The notes: a model not told the origin generated them from the letters alone. Counted from the stretch's first letter, positions 18,481-27,712 are shown. The stretch is DNA of 35,997 nt from Alphaproteobacteria bacterium (GCA_018063145.1 JAGOQV010000007.1:1-35997), one strand, 5' to 3'. Program-made: numbers and translations.

Positions 18481-19604
18481 CAACTCCTATAATTTTTGAC
18501 TATTTGAAGTCTATGTCTGGACGGGGGGCAACGGATCTTTATCTGACCGTTGGCTTTCCTGCGGCTTTGCGGATTGATGACCGGATAGAGTTTATTTCAT
18601 CGCACGCCCTTGATTCAGGAATGATGGGGGATGTTCTGGTGAGCGTTCTGTCCACGAGGCAGCGACGCGAATTTGAGAACAGGCTAGAACTCAATACAGC
18701 GATTGACATGGGGGAGCATGGTCGGTTCCGTATCAACGTTATGCAGCAACGTCAAAATCCGGCTCTTGTCATTCGCCGGATTATTTCAAAAATTCCAACA
18801 TTTGAGGAGCTGCGTTTGCCACCTCAGCTGCGCCAATTGGCTATGCAGAAGCGGGGGTTGGTTCTGGTCACAGGGATGACGGGGTCTGGGAAATCAACGA
18901 CTTTGGCATCTATGGTTGATTACCGCAATCAGCACGCTCAAGGGCACATTATAACTATTGAAGACCCAATCGAATATTTCCACGATCACAAAGGGTGTGT
19001 GGTTTCTCAGCGTGAAGTTGGGGTGGATACTGAAAATTACGCTGTGGCACTCAAGAATGCTCTGCGTCAGCGACCAGATGTGATCTTGGTTGGGGAGATT
19101 CGGGATCGTGAAGTGATGGAGCAGGCCTTGACGGCTGCGGAAACTGGCCATTTATGTCTTGCAACGATTCACACAAATAACTCATATCAGGCCATTGAGC
19201 GGATTGTGAACTTGTTTCCCGAGGAGTCAGCTTCCCAAATCCGCTTAAACCTTGCAACGAATCTGAGAGCGATTCTTTCTCAGCGTCTTGTTCCAACCAT
19301 CAATGGGTCTATGACAGTGGCTCTTGAGTTGATGCTCAACGAAGGTTTGGTGCGAGATTTGATTCTTGATGGAAAAATTTCTAAAATTCGAGAAGTCATG
19401 GACGCCAATATTTCCAATGGGATGGTGACTTTTGATCAATCATTACTTCAGCTATATCAGGACGGCCTCATCTCTGATGAAACAGCTCTCTCGCAAAGTG
19501 ATATGCCTGGTGACATGAAGTTGAAGCTACAAAAAGCGAGACTCGGTGGGCGCGGGGATGCTTTTTCCAGCATGGACACCTCTATTTTGAAAATTTCGGA
19601 TTAG
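18477..19604 (+). CDS. pilU: PilT-dependent retraction ATPase PilU
   Basis: A 375-residue paralogue of the preceding PilT, with SGRGATDLYLTVGFPAALR at the N-terminus, Walker A GMTGSGKST at 133-141, IEDPIEYF, DVILVGEIRD and GHLCLATIHTNN. The AIRNLIRE element is replaced by GLVRDLILDGKISKIREVM, as expected for PilU rather than PilT. PilU proteins support PilT retraction force in other species. The proposed start is TTG 18477, overlapping the pilT stop in a TTGA junction with GGAGGG about nine bases upstream, which implies translational coupling. Confidence 0.93.
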   Translation: MTTPIIFDYLKSMSGRGATDLYLTVGFPAALRIDDRIEFISSHALDSGMMGDVLVSVLSTRQRREFENRLELNTAIDMGEHGRFRINVMQQRQNPALVIRRIISKIPTFEELRLPPQLRQLAMQKRGLVLVTGMTGSGKSTTLASMVDYRNQHAQGHIITIEDPIEYFHDHKGCVVSQREVGVDTENYAVALKNALRQRPDVILVGEIRDREVMEQALTAAETGHLCLATIHTNNSYQAIERIVNLFPEESASQIRLNLATNLRAILSQRLVPTINGSMTVALELMLNEGLVRDLILDGKISKIREVMDANISNGMVTFDQSLLQLYQDGLISDETALSQSDMPGDMKLKLQKARLGGRGDAFSSMDTSILKISD

Positions 19605-19711
19605 GTTTAGTTGTGGGGGCTAGTCTTGTGGATAAAAATGGGGTATCCTCTCCCTGTTGAGATTCCTCATTTGTCCTTTTGATTCGTTTTTAGTTCTTGC
19701 GAGATTAAGCC

Positions 19712-21784
19712 ATGACATTCAAACCATCTGCCCTTAAAGCGACGCTGACCAGCCTTGTTGCTTTATCTGCTCTCATGCCGGTTAGTGCTTGCGACTTGGC
19801 CCAAAATCAGTTGAAGATGGACCGTGCAACCAATAATGAAGTGCAGGATTATCGGGATGCGCTTGCTCCGCGTGAAGTTTCTATGACGGAAGGGAATGGC
19901 TCTGTCGGTGAAGATGGTGGTCTTGAGCTGCAGCCTTACGTCTCAGATGTTTCTGAAACGATGAAGGCGATGCCGCTTGTCTCGATTTCGATTAACCAGA
20001 GCATTCCTTTGCGGGAAGCCCTTTTTGAGCTTTCAAAGCAGGCCAATTACGATGTCGAACTCGATCCGCGGATTGCTGGGTCGATTATCTTCACGGCACG
20101 AAATCGGCCTTTTGATGTTGTGATTGATAGGATCTGCGAAATTGCAGGTTTGCGGTATAAACTTGATGGGGACACGCTTCGTATTGAGTTGGATACCCCT
20201 TATTCCCAGAACTACAAAATTGACTATTTGGGGATGATTCGAAAAAGTAAAAGTTCCTTGGACAATAATGTGTCCTTGACAACTGGTGGGGAGGGTGGTG
20301 GCCCTTCTGGGGGATCCAGCTTTAAGGTTGAAAGTTCCTCGGATGCTGATTTTTGGGCTGAGCTTGATACCAACCTGAAACAGATTTTGGCATCGAATGC
20401 CTCTGGCAGCTACCTGAAAACGGAAGAAGATCCAACTATTTCCTTAACGGCCAGCAATCCTGTTTCGCCTCCTGTGCCTCCTATTGACGAGTCGGCCCTT
20501 AAAGAAGGGTCTGCAACGGCAACAGTACCTCCTCAAGCTGGGGCAAATGTTTCTTCTCCTATGTCGGTTCCTACTACGCCATCGCCTTCGGTCCCACCTT
20601 CGGGAGCTCCCGCTGCGACGGCGAGTGATCCTGCGGCTGCGGCAGCAACGGCCGCCGCGGACCCCTCTGCTGCCACATCCCCTTCTTCACCGCCCGTTCC
20701 TGACGCTCAGGCTGTGGGTGAAAAGGCGGCTCCAGCTCCAACGCAGACGGTTCTTAAGGTTGAATCTCTTCCTACTGCGCCCTCTTCTGGTGGGCAATCT
20801 GCAAATCGTAACGCCGTTGAGTTCACGCCGACTTACTCTATCAACAAACAGGCCGGCATTGTCTCGGTGTACGCGAACGAAAGGCTTCATAAAAAAGTTG
20901 CCGAATATTTTGATGAGTTGCGTCGTTCCACAAGCTCTCAAGTTTTGATTGAGGCTAAGGTTCTTGAGGTTCGTTTGACTGATGAATATGCAGCGGGGAT
21001 TGACTGGAACTTCCTTGACCATTTGGGAGATTTTCAGTTTTCTTTGAGCGTTCCTAAACCTGCTATGACACCAACAACATCATCCCTTATGTCTGTTGGA
21101 TTTGTTGGGACCGATTTGTCTTCTTTTGTGACAGCTCTCTCACGGTTTGGAACGGTTCAGGCTTTGGCGAGTCCGCGCTTGACTGTTCTGAATAATCAAT
21201 CTGCGGCCTTGAATGTTGCTCAAAATAAAGTTTACTTTGAAGTCGAAGTTACGTCGACAACAACGGGGAGCCCTCCGTCTACAGATGTTACTGTCGATAG
21301 TACAGTTCATACTGTACCCGAGGGGGTTTTGATTAACGTTATGCCCTCGATTGACTTGGCTAAAAACAGTATATCTCTGCAAGTTCGACCAACAGTCACA
21401 AAAATTACGGAATACGTTGATGATCCGGCTGTTGCCTATATTGCAGCGACTCTTGGTGCAGCTGGGGATGCTATTTCTTCCCAAATACCTGTGGTGAATG
21501 TTCAAGAAGTTGACTCCGTGGTGAAAATGGGGTCTGGGCAAATGATTGTGATGGGTGGTTTGCTACAAGACTCTTCTAGTTCCTCGAGTGATGCTCTTCC
21601 GGTTCTTGGTGAAGCTCCTGTTATTGGCAATTTATTCCGCAATCAAGGCGATAAGGTTTCTAAGACCGAGTTGGTTATTTTCTTGAAAGCAACTATTTTG
21701 AACGATGCGGGTGAAAGTGTCCATCAAACAGATAAAGACATTTATCGTGTGTTTGGTCAGGATCGCCGCCCGGGCAAACTGTAG
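19712..21784 (+). CDS. type IV pilus secretin (PilQ/MshL family), predicted lipoprotein
   Basis: A 690-residue outer-membrane pore through which the pilus exits. Residues 1-27 are a lipoprotein signal ending PVSAC (Cys27). An STN/N0-like domain lies at about 90-165 (ISINQSIPLREALFELSKQ). A Pro/Ala/Ser-rich insertion spans about 245-360. The secretin N-domain and barrel follow (VSVYANERLHKKVAEYFDE, VLIEAKVLEVRLTDEYAAGIDW, VQALASPRLTVLNNQSA, VPEGVLINVMPSID and the late MIVMGGLLQD ... PVLGEAPVIGNLFRNQ signature). The body matches MshL/PilQ and ends soon after the barrel without an S-domain. The residue after Cys27 is Asp, which in enterobacteria keeps lipoproteins at the inner membrane; whether that rule holds here is unknown. 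The start is ATG 19712. Confidence 0.94.
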   Translation: MTFKPSALKATLTSLVALSALMPVSACDLAQNQLKMDRATNNEVQDYRDALAPREVSMTEGNGSVGEDGGLELQPYVSDVSETMKAMPLVSISINQSIPLREALFELSKQANYDVELDPRIAGSIIFTARNRPFDVVIDRICEIAGLRYKLDGDTLRIELDTPYSQNYKIDYLGMIRKSKSSLDNNVSLTTGGEGGGPSGGSSFKVESSSDADFWAELDTNLKQILASNASGSYLKTEEDPTISLTASNPVSPPVPPIDESALKEGSATATVPPQAGANVSSPMSVPTTPSPSVPPSGAPAATASDPAAAAATAAADPSAATSPSSPPVPDAQAVGEKAAPAPTQTVLKVESLPTAPSSGGQSANRNAVEFTPTYSINKQAGIVSVYANERLHKKVAEYFDELRRSTSSQVLIEAKVLEVRLTDEYAAGIDWNFLDHLGDFQFSLSVPKPAMTPTTSSLMSVGFVGTDLSSFVTALSRFGTVQALASPRLTVLNNQSAALNVAQNKVYFEVEVTSTTTGSPPSTDVTVDSTVHTVPEGVLINVMPSIDLAKNSISLQVRPTVTKITEYVDDPAVAYIAATLGAAGDAISSQIPVVNVQEVDSVVKMGSGQMIVMGGLLQDSSSSSSDALPVLGEAPVIGNLFRNQGDKVSKTELVIFLKATILNDAGESVHQTDKDIYRVFGQDRRPGKL

Positions 21785-21793
21785 TAATCTGCC

Positions 21794-22576
21794 GTGTCCT
21801 CGCGTGTGTTATCGCTCAGCTTGGTTCGATATGTCCTCACCGCTGCTCTGCGTGACAAGGTGGTCTGGGGCGTGGTTGCCATTTCTCTTTTGGCGGTATG
21901 CCTTTCTCTTTTTACAGCCAACTCCGCGATTATCGAAAAGACGCAGTTTGCAATTGTTTTTATGGCGGGAAGCCTTCGCCTCCTGACCTTATTTGGTCTT
22001 TTGCTTTTTGTTGTCTTTTTTATCCGGCGATCTTTTGATGCGCGGGATGTTGAGTTTTTGTTGACGCGGCCTATTTCACGCTCTTCCTTTGTTCTTTCTT
22101 TTTCTCTGGCCTTTTCCTTAATGGCTCTTGTGGCAGGGTTTTTCCTCTTCTTGTTGGTGGGGGGGCTCGCTTTCTACTCCAAAGAGACAAGCGGTATTTT
22201 CCTTTGGGCCATAGGGGTTTCTGTTGAATACATCATCGTAGCCAATACAGCATTCTTTTTTGCGATGGTTTTGTCGAGTCCGGTTTCGGCAGGATTGGCA
22301 ACAATGGGGTTTTACATTCTCTCACGGATGATGGGCCAGTTGTTGGCAATTGTTCATTTTGGAGGGGCAGACCTTCCTGGCAGAAAGATTCTTTCGGGTG
22401 TTTTTGAAATCACCTCGATGATTATTCCACGTTTTGACCTTATGACTCAAACGTCTTGGTTGATCTATGGTGGAGCAAGTGGTTCAGATTGGCTGTTGGT
22501 TGGAGCGCAGGGCGTGGCGTTTCTGTTTCTTGTCTTGGTTGCAACATTGACCGATCTGTCGCGGCGACAGTTCTGA
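21794..22576 (+). CDS. ABC-2 type permease in the pilus locus (PilI-like)
   Basis: A 260-residue integral membrane protein with six or so hydrophobic helices, including VVWGVVAISLLAVCLSLF, LLTLFGLLLFVVFFI, LMALVAGFFLFLLVGGLAF, FLWAIGVSVEYIIVANTAFF and VGAQGVAFLFLVLVATLTDL. The cytoplasmic motif DARDVEFLLTRPISRSSF is typical of ABC-2 permeases and probably contacts the ATPase. It starts at GTG 21794, nine bases past the secretin stop. No ATPase gene is adjacent, so the partner is most likely the one at 14010. The pair's substrate is unknown. In Myxococcus the analogous PilH/PilI transporter is needed for pilus assembly. Confidence 0.83.
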   Translation: MSSRVLSLSLVRYVLTAALRDKVVWGVVAISLLAVCLSLFTANSAIIEKTQFAIVFMAGSLRLLTLFGLLLFVVFFIRRSFDARDVEFLLTRPISRSSFVLSFSLAFSLMALVAGFFLFLLVGGLAFYSKETSGIFLWAIGVSVEYIIVANTAFFFAMVLSSPVSAGLATMGFYILSRMMGQLLAIVHFGGADLPGRKILSGVFEITSMIIPRFDLMTQTSWLIYGGASGSDWLLVGAQGVAFLFLVLVATLTDLSRRQF

Positions 22577-22587
22577 TTGGAGCGGGA

Positions 22588-23331
22588 ATGTTCAAAGTTG
22601 CCCACATCCAATTGTATTTGTGTCTCTTTATTGCTGTTGCTGCCAATGTCTCCATTTGGTTTTCTACATCGCACCGCGTTGTCCAATGGGCGAATGTTCC
22701 GCCAGCTCCAAGTGCGCTCGGCCTTTCCGGTGCGTTTTTGGGGGATGGGATGCTGGCTTATCGCTTTGTGTCTTTGACGCTACAGACTTTTGGCAACACA
22801 TCCGGCCAAGGAAAATCCTTCAAAGAGTATGATTACGAGCACTTAAAGACATGGTTTGATGTGGCAGATGAACTTGATTCCCGTTCCGAATATGTCCCAT
22901 ATCTGGCGGGGTACTATTTTTCGGCAACTCAAAATCCTGAACAGCTCCATCCCGTGATTGAGTACTTACGCAGAATCGGCAAACGGCCTGAGGGGGAAAA
23001 ATGGAGATGGTTGGGCCAATCCGTCTATTTGGCGCGTCACCGTTTGAACGATATGGATTTTGCGCGAGAATTGGCGCGGGAACTCGCGGCGACGTACCGC
23101 CCGGGAATGCCGGCTTGGCCGCTTCAAATGGAGGCTATTATCACCAGTGACATGGGCGATAAGGAAATGGCGTATGGGATGATGCTTGAAATGATTAAAA
23201 GCGGTGAGAAAACCATGGACCCTGCGGAGATCAATTTTATGGTTGATTATATCTGCACAAAGTTGCTTGATCCTAAAGAGAAAAGCACAAATCCGCTGTG
23301 CCAAAATCAAGAGTCTTCAAGCTCTCAATAA
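22588..23331 (+). CDS. membrane-anchored TPR-like protein of the ABC/pilus module
   Basis: A 247-residue protein with one N-terminal membrane helix (IQLYLCLFIAVAANVSIWF) and a long helical domain. Helix pairs such as ELDSRSEYVPYLAGYYFSAT, WRWLGQSVYLARHRLNDMDFARELAREL and MEAIITSDMGDKEMAYGMMLEM resemble degenerate TPR or Sel1-like repeats. The start ATG 22588 has GGAG six bases upstream and lies 11 bp after the permease stop, so it is co-translated with the transporter. By position it could be a third component of the transporter, as PilG is in Myxococcus, but no sequence similarity can be claimed. The C-terminus is Ser/Gln-rich. Confidence 0.7.
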   Translation: MFKVAHIQLYLCLFIAVAANVSIWFSTSHRVVQWANVPPAPSALGLSGAFLGDGMLAYRFVSLTLQTFGNTSGQGKSFKEYDYEHLKTWFDVADELDSRSEYVPYLAGYYFSATQNPEQLHPVIEYLRRIGKRPEGEKWRWLGQSVYLARHRLNDMDFARELARELAATYRPGMPAWPLQMEAIITSDMGDKEMAYGMMLEMIKSGEKTMDPAEINFMVDYICTKLLDPKEKSTNPLCQNQESSSSQ

Positions 23332-23347
23332 AATAGGAATTGCAGCT

Positions 23348-24418
23348 GTGCCGCTATTCGAGATCACATTTTGGGAACTTTGCGCGGTTTTGGGGTTGGT
23401 TCAGACCGTCTATCTGCTTGTCTATCTGTCCGTTCGGGCGCGTCATGTCCGGCATATCTTGATCCCCGGGGGGTGTTTTGCCCTCCTTGCCGGAGGTTTT
23501 TTGGCTGATTTTGGGATGCGTTATATCGGGGGCGGGCCGTTATACTGGTTTTTGCAAACTTTCTTGTGGTTGATGATTGCACCATTTTCTGTCCTGTTGA
23601 TTGTTCAGATTCTGAAAATTGGCGAGTTTCCCGAGAAAAAATACTGGCTTTCTGTTGCCTTTCCCCTTGTGGCCATTCTCTCTGGCTGGGCTGTGGGGGC
23701 ATTGAGGGCTGATTGTGGGTTGTGGGAACTGTGTGCCTTGAGTGTCCGAGAGCAGGCTGTGTCTATTTTTGGCGGTATTGCAGGGGGGCTATGTTTTCTT
23801 ATGCTGTGGGCTGGGCGTGGTGGGTTTGCCGATCCAGAGGCTGAAAAAACCCAAAAACAAGATCGCTATTGGCTCGCGATTTCCCTTCTGATTGTTAACC
23901 TTGGTTTGCTGGGATTGACCACATGGCAAGGAGCGTTAGAACTGTCCTTTGAACGATTCTTGCTCATCCGTGATATTTTGGGTGGGGCGATGGTTTATCT
24001 GGCCTCAACGGGGCTGCTGCGAATCTACCCGCAATCGGTCAAAGTCCTGAAAGTGGTGGAAACAAACCGCGATGTTTTTTCTCGCGCAGAAAGGGAATTG
24101 GTTGAAAAACTGGAAGACCTGATTGATTTACAAAAAGTTTACCAAGAGCCAGCTTATTCGCGGGCTGATTTGGCGCGGGAATTAGAAACGTCCGAGGCAA
24201 CTGTCTCACGATTGGTGAATGTCCATTTTGGCAAGACTGTTCCGCAACTTCTCAATGAACGGCGGGTCCGCGATGCAGAACGGCTTTTGGCACAAACGGG
24301 GGTTCCTGTTGCGGTGATTGCCGAACAAGTGGGATTTAATTCTTTGGCATCGTTCAATCGGTCATTCAAAGAGATTACCGGACACTCGCCGTCCGATTCT
24401 CGGCAGAAAAAAGCCTGA
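23348..24418 (+). CDS. membrane-embedded AraC-type transcription regulator (7TM N-terminus)
   Basis: A 356-residue predicted regulator. About seven hydrophobic segments fill residues 5-240, for example ELCAVLGLVQTVYLLVYLSV, WFLQTFLWLMIAPFSVLLIV, WLSVAFPLVAILSGWAVGAL and WLAISLLIVNLGLLGLTTW. A C-terminal AraC/XylS double helix-turn-helix follows (SRADLARELETSEATVSRLVN, then PVAVIAEQVGFNSLASFNRSFKEITGHSP). The start GTG 23348 follows AGGA (23335-23338) by nine bases. A much longer reading overlaps the previous gene in another frame and was discarded. The gene lies 16 bp after the TPR gene and 204 bp before the prepilin. It may sense a membrane or envelope signal and control the pilin promoter; that target is inferred only from adjacency. 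Confidence 0.85.
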   Translation: MPLFEITFWELCAVLGLVQTVYLLVYLSVRARHVRHILIPGGCFALLAGGFLADFGMRYIGGGPLYWFLQTFLWLMIAPFSVLLIVQILKIGEFPEKKYWLSVAFPLVAILSGWAVGALRADCGLWELCALSVREQAVSIFGGIAGGLCFLMLWAGRGGFADPEAEKTQKQDRYWLAISLLIVNLGLLGLTTWQGALELSFERFLLIRDILGGAMVYLASTGLLRIYPQSVKVLKVVETNRDVFSRAERELVEKLEDLIDLQKVYQEPAYSRADLARELETSEATVSRLVNVHFGKTVPQLLNERRVRDAERLLAQTGVPVAVIAEQVGFNSLASFNRSFKEITGHSPSDSRQKKA

Positions 24419-24450
24419 TTCCCCTTTGGCTCATTCCCTTATCAAAACCA

Positions 24451-24475
24451 CTCCTCATTCTGTCTTTATGAGGAG
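24451..24475 (+). terminator. hairpin after the regulator gene, possible weak terminator
   Basis: CTCCTCAT (24451-24458) pairs with ATGAGGAG (24468-24475) around a 9-base loop. CCCCTT (24421) and AAGGGG (24479) can extend it. There is no clean T-tract, only GATTTTG, so it may slow or process transcripts between the regulator and the pilin rather than fully terminate. A second small palindrome, TTCCCC/GGGGAA, lies at 24511-24528. Confidence 0.4.
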
Positions 24476-24558
24476 TCTAAGGGGATTTTGTAAGAATTTA
24501 TTAGCAATTTTTCCCCTATTCTGGGGAATGACAGGATGGTCTTTCCCCCATTTTTGTA

Positions 24559-24564
24559 TATACT
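24559..24564 (+). promoter_or_regulatory. possible -10 element for the prepilin gene
   Basis: TATACT at 24559-24564 lies about 60 bp before the prepilin ATG in an AT-rich stretch. A good -35 is not visible at 17 bp, where ATGGTC is found, as expected if an activator such as the adjacent AraC-type protein is needed. No sigma-54 GG/GC pair with correct spacing was found. Confidence 0.3.
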
Positions 24565-24622
24565 GTGTCAGCCTCGTCAAATCAGGTGGCATTTTTTCTA
24601 ACCTCATTCATAGGAGAACTAC

Positions 24623-25399
24623 ATGACTCTTTCTGCAATTCAAGCACGCCCATCGGAAAAGGGTTTTACCCTCGTCGAATTGGCGATTGTTATGATCATC
24701 ATCGGTCTGTTGATTGGTGGGATTCTTAAAGGCCAAGAACTTATTAACAACTCTCGTGTGACCGCAACGGTTTCTCAAGCCAAGGCTGTTGAAGCTGGTA
24801 TAAGTAGCTTCCGTGATAAATATGCAGGGTTTCCAGGAGACTTGCTGGCCCCTGTGACACGGATTGCTGGCTGCGGTACTCTCTGTGCGACTGCTGGCAA
24901 TGCCAATGGGCAGATTACAGGAGCGACAGCAGGTGACCCTGGGGCCGCTAACGGGGCTGCAAACGAGCAAAGTGCTTCTTTTGTTCAGCTTGGTGCTGCG
25001 GGCATGATCGGTGGTGTGATTCCTAATACCGTGGTGGCCGATATTAACCGTCCTGGTGTATCCAATCCTGTGATTCCTATCGGTGGGGCATGGCAGCTTG
25101 CTTATAGCAACGGTAACGGGACCTTTAACGTGTCGGGGGCCGCTACATTAGAAACAGGTCACTATATTGTTTCTCTGATAGCGCCGGGGACCGCTGCTGC
25201 ACTTGCCAATATTCCTTTTACCGCAGCTCAAGCTGAAAACATTGACCGTAAATTGGATGATGGGAATGCTATTACTGGGACAACGCGGGCTCTTGGAACA
25301 GCAGGGGCTGTTGGGGCTACCAACTGCGCAACAGCTCTTGGTGTGTATAACGGTGCTGACGGAACCCCGAACTGCGGTGTTTACGTCAAAGTCCAATAA
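24623..25399 (+). CDS. type IV prepilin (major pilin candidate)
   Basis: A 258-residue prepilin with a class III leader: cleavage is expected after Gly14 (SEKG/FTLVELAIVMIIIGLLIGG), giving a mature Phe1 and the conserved Glu5 (Glu19 of the precursor). The hydrophobic helix packs the fibre core. The mature protein of about 244 residues is Gly/Ala/Asn/Thr-rich. It has cysteine pairs CGTLC near residue 84 and two Cys near the C-terminus, the latter resembling a D-loop. The start ATG 24623 has AGGAG seven bases upstream. A strong terminator follows within 16 bp, so it is the last gene of the locus and probably has its own promoter. It is the only pilin-like gene here; minor pilins must lie elsewhere. 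Confidence 0.93.
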   Translation: MTLSAIQARPSEKGFTLVELAIVMIIIGLLIGGILKGQELINNSRVTATVSQAKAVEAGISSFRDKYAGFPGDLLAPVTRIAGCGTLCATAGNANGQITGATAGDPGAANGAANEQSASFVQLGAAGMIGGVIPNTVVADINRPGVSNPVIPIGGAWQLAYSNGNGTFNVSGAATLETGHYIVSLIAPGTAAALANIPFTAAQAENIDRKLDDGNAITGTTRALGTAGAVGATNCATALGVYNGADGTPNCGVYVKVQ

Positions 25400-25414
25400 T
25401 TCTTAAAATTACCG

Positions 25415-25450
25415 AAAACCCCGAGAGAAATCTCGGGGTTTTTTGTTGTT
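25415..25450 (+). terminator. Rho-independent terminator after the prepilin
   Basis: AAAACCCCGAGA (25415-25426), a GAAA tetraloop and TCTCGGGGTTTT form a strong stem that runs directly into TTTTTTGTTGTTTTTT. This is a textbook intrinsic terminator on the plus strand and closes the pilus locus. Confidence 0.95.
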
Positions 25451-25485
25451 TTTTCCCTCTATTTCCCGCTCACCACCATTGTTTC

Positions 25486-25611
25486 CCCCTCACCCTAACC
25501 CTCTCCCTCAAAGGGGAGAGGGAAAAGAGGGGAGAACTGTCCTCCCTCAAAGGGAAAAAAGGTGGAAAGAAAACGTCCTCTCCCCTTGTGGGAGAGGATT
25601 GAGGTGAGGGG
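25486..25611. repeat. imperfect inverted repeat of the CCCTCACCCTAACCCTCTCCC type
   Basis: The 22-base arms at 25486-25507 and 25590-25611 match as inverted copies at 19 of 22 positions. The interior holds three smaller hairpins (CTCTCCC/GGGGAGAG at about 25501-25520, TCCCT/AGGGA at about 25543-25554, CCTCTCCC/GGGAGAGG at 25577-25597). Related CCCTCACCCTAACCC repeats are scattered in many Gram-negative genomes. No coding capacity is evident. Together with the next repeat it fills the 403-bp gap between the prepilin and ccrM. Confidence 0.75.
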
Positions 25612-25684
25612 AGAGGTTTTTACATTACTCCTGCAAAAAAGGTTCACAACGGAGTTGATGACAAAAAGGGGGGCTTTTCCACTT

Positions 25685-25781
25685 CGTCATGGCCTGAATG
25701 ACTCTTGGCATTCTAAGGCCATCCATCTTTCTTTTCTGGATTCCCTTAGAATTTTTCTATCAAAAAATTCAGGGAATGACG
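25685..25781. repeat. palindromic element with nested hairpins downstream of ccrM
   Basis: CGTCAT (25685-25690) and ATGACG (25776-25781) are inverted ends. Inside are ATGGCCTGAATG pairing with CATTCTAAGGCCAT (25689-25722), and ATTCCCTTAGAATTTTT pairing with AAAAAATTCAGGGAAT (25740-25777). The second hairpin lies just past the ccrM stop on the minus strand and could protect or end that transcript. It resembles the GGAATGACG-type dispersed repeats of proteobacteria. Short ORFs across it have no support. Confidence 0.65.
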
Positions 25782-25802
25782 AGGGCTATGATTGCAACAG
25801 GT

Positions 25803-27017
<1,215 letters not shown>

Positions 27018-27030
27018 TCAAATATGTGAA

Positions 27031-27045
27031 TCAATGAGTTATTAA
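27031..27045 (-). promoter_or_regulatory. possible CtrA site upstream of ccrM
   Basis: The minus strand reads TTAA, seven bases, then TTGA, one mismatch from the CtrA consensus TTAA-N7-TTAA. It lies about 30 bp upstream of the proposed -35. CtrA activates ccrM in Caulobacter. The match is short and AT-rich, so it is only suggestive. Confidence 0.35.
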
Positions 27046-27052
27046 AGAATCT

Positions 27053-27712
27053 TCAAGCAGTTTTTCGGGATAATTTTATGTCGCAGATCGGAGCAAAACT
27101 CTTCCGGTGATGGGCGCAATGGCCGTAAATCTCAAGCGCAGTTAGGTGCTCTGGCGTTCCGTATCCGGCATTTCTGTCCCATCCATAGGCTGGAAACTCT
27201 GCGTGGAGTTCGGCCATAATTTTGTCCCGCGTGACCTTGGCCAGAATAGACGCTGACGCTATGGAAACGGAAAGAGAATCCCCCTTCACAAGAAATTGCG
27301 CCGGACAGGGGAGGGCGGGAGGCAGCCGATTCCCATCTACCAACACCAAATCAGGGGTAAGAGAAAAAGCTCGGGTCATATCAGAGACCGCCCGTTGCAT
27401 GGCCAGAAAAGTCGCTTGAAGAATATTCAGCGCGTCAATTTCTTCTGCTGAGGCTTCGCCAATCCCAAAAATGGATTGGGACTGAATGATGGGAAACAAG
27501 ATCTCCCGTTTAATGGGAGTGAGTTTCTTGCTGTCGTGAACTTCTTTCCAAACCGGATGGCCTCTGTTTTCCGGTGGAACATAGAGGCAAGCCGCGACCA
27601 CTGGCCCTGCCAAGGGACCGCGTCCGGCTTCGTCTATGCCAGCAACGAGTCCCAAATCTGGAGTTTCACGGCTGAAATCCGGTCTAACCAAGAGTTTTAC
27701 TGGCGATTTCAT
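27053..27712 (-). CDS. rnhB: ribonuclease HII
   Basis: A 219-residue type 2 RNase H that nicks RNA in RNA-DNA hybrids and starts removal of misincorporated ribonucleotides. The active-site motif GIDEAGRGPLAGPV gives Asp27 and Glu28. Further acidic positions lie in DSKKL and VLVDGNRLP, and SASILAKVTRD carries the C-terminal conserved Asp. The start ATG 27712 was preferred; a TTG at 27745 would extend it further into the upstream pepN gene with no conserved sequence. It overlaps the end of pepN by 29 bp and lies directly upstream of ccrM, whose regulatory sites fill the gap. Confidence 0.94.
   Translation of the reverse strand: MKSPVKLLVRPDFSRETPDLGLVAGIDEAGRGPLAGPVVAACLYVPPENRGHPVWKEVHDSKKLTPIKREILFPIIQSQSIFGIGEASAEEIDALNILQATFLAMQRAVSDMTRAFSLTPDLVLVDGNRLPPALPCPAQFLVKGDSLSVSIASASILAKVTRDKIMAELHAEFPAYGWDRNAGYGTPEHLTALEIYGHCAHHRKSFAPICDIKLSRKTA

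Noticed and set aside
24535..24620. Sigma-54 promoter for the prepilin
   Set aside because: TGGCATTTTTT at about 24586 lacks the matching GC element at the required spacing, and no sigma-54 activator is encoded nearby.
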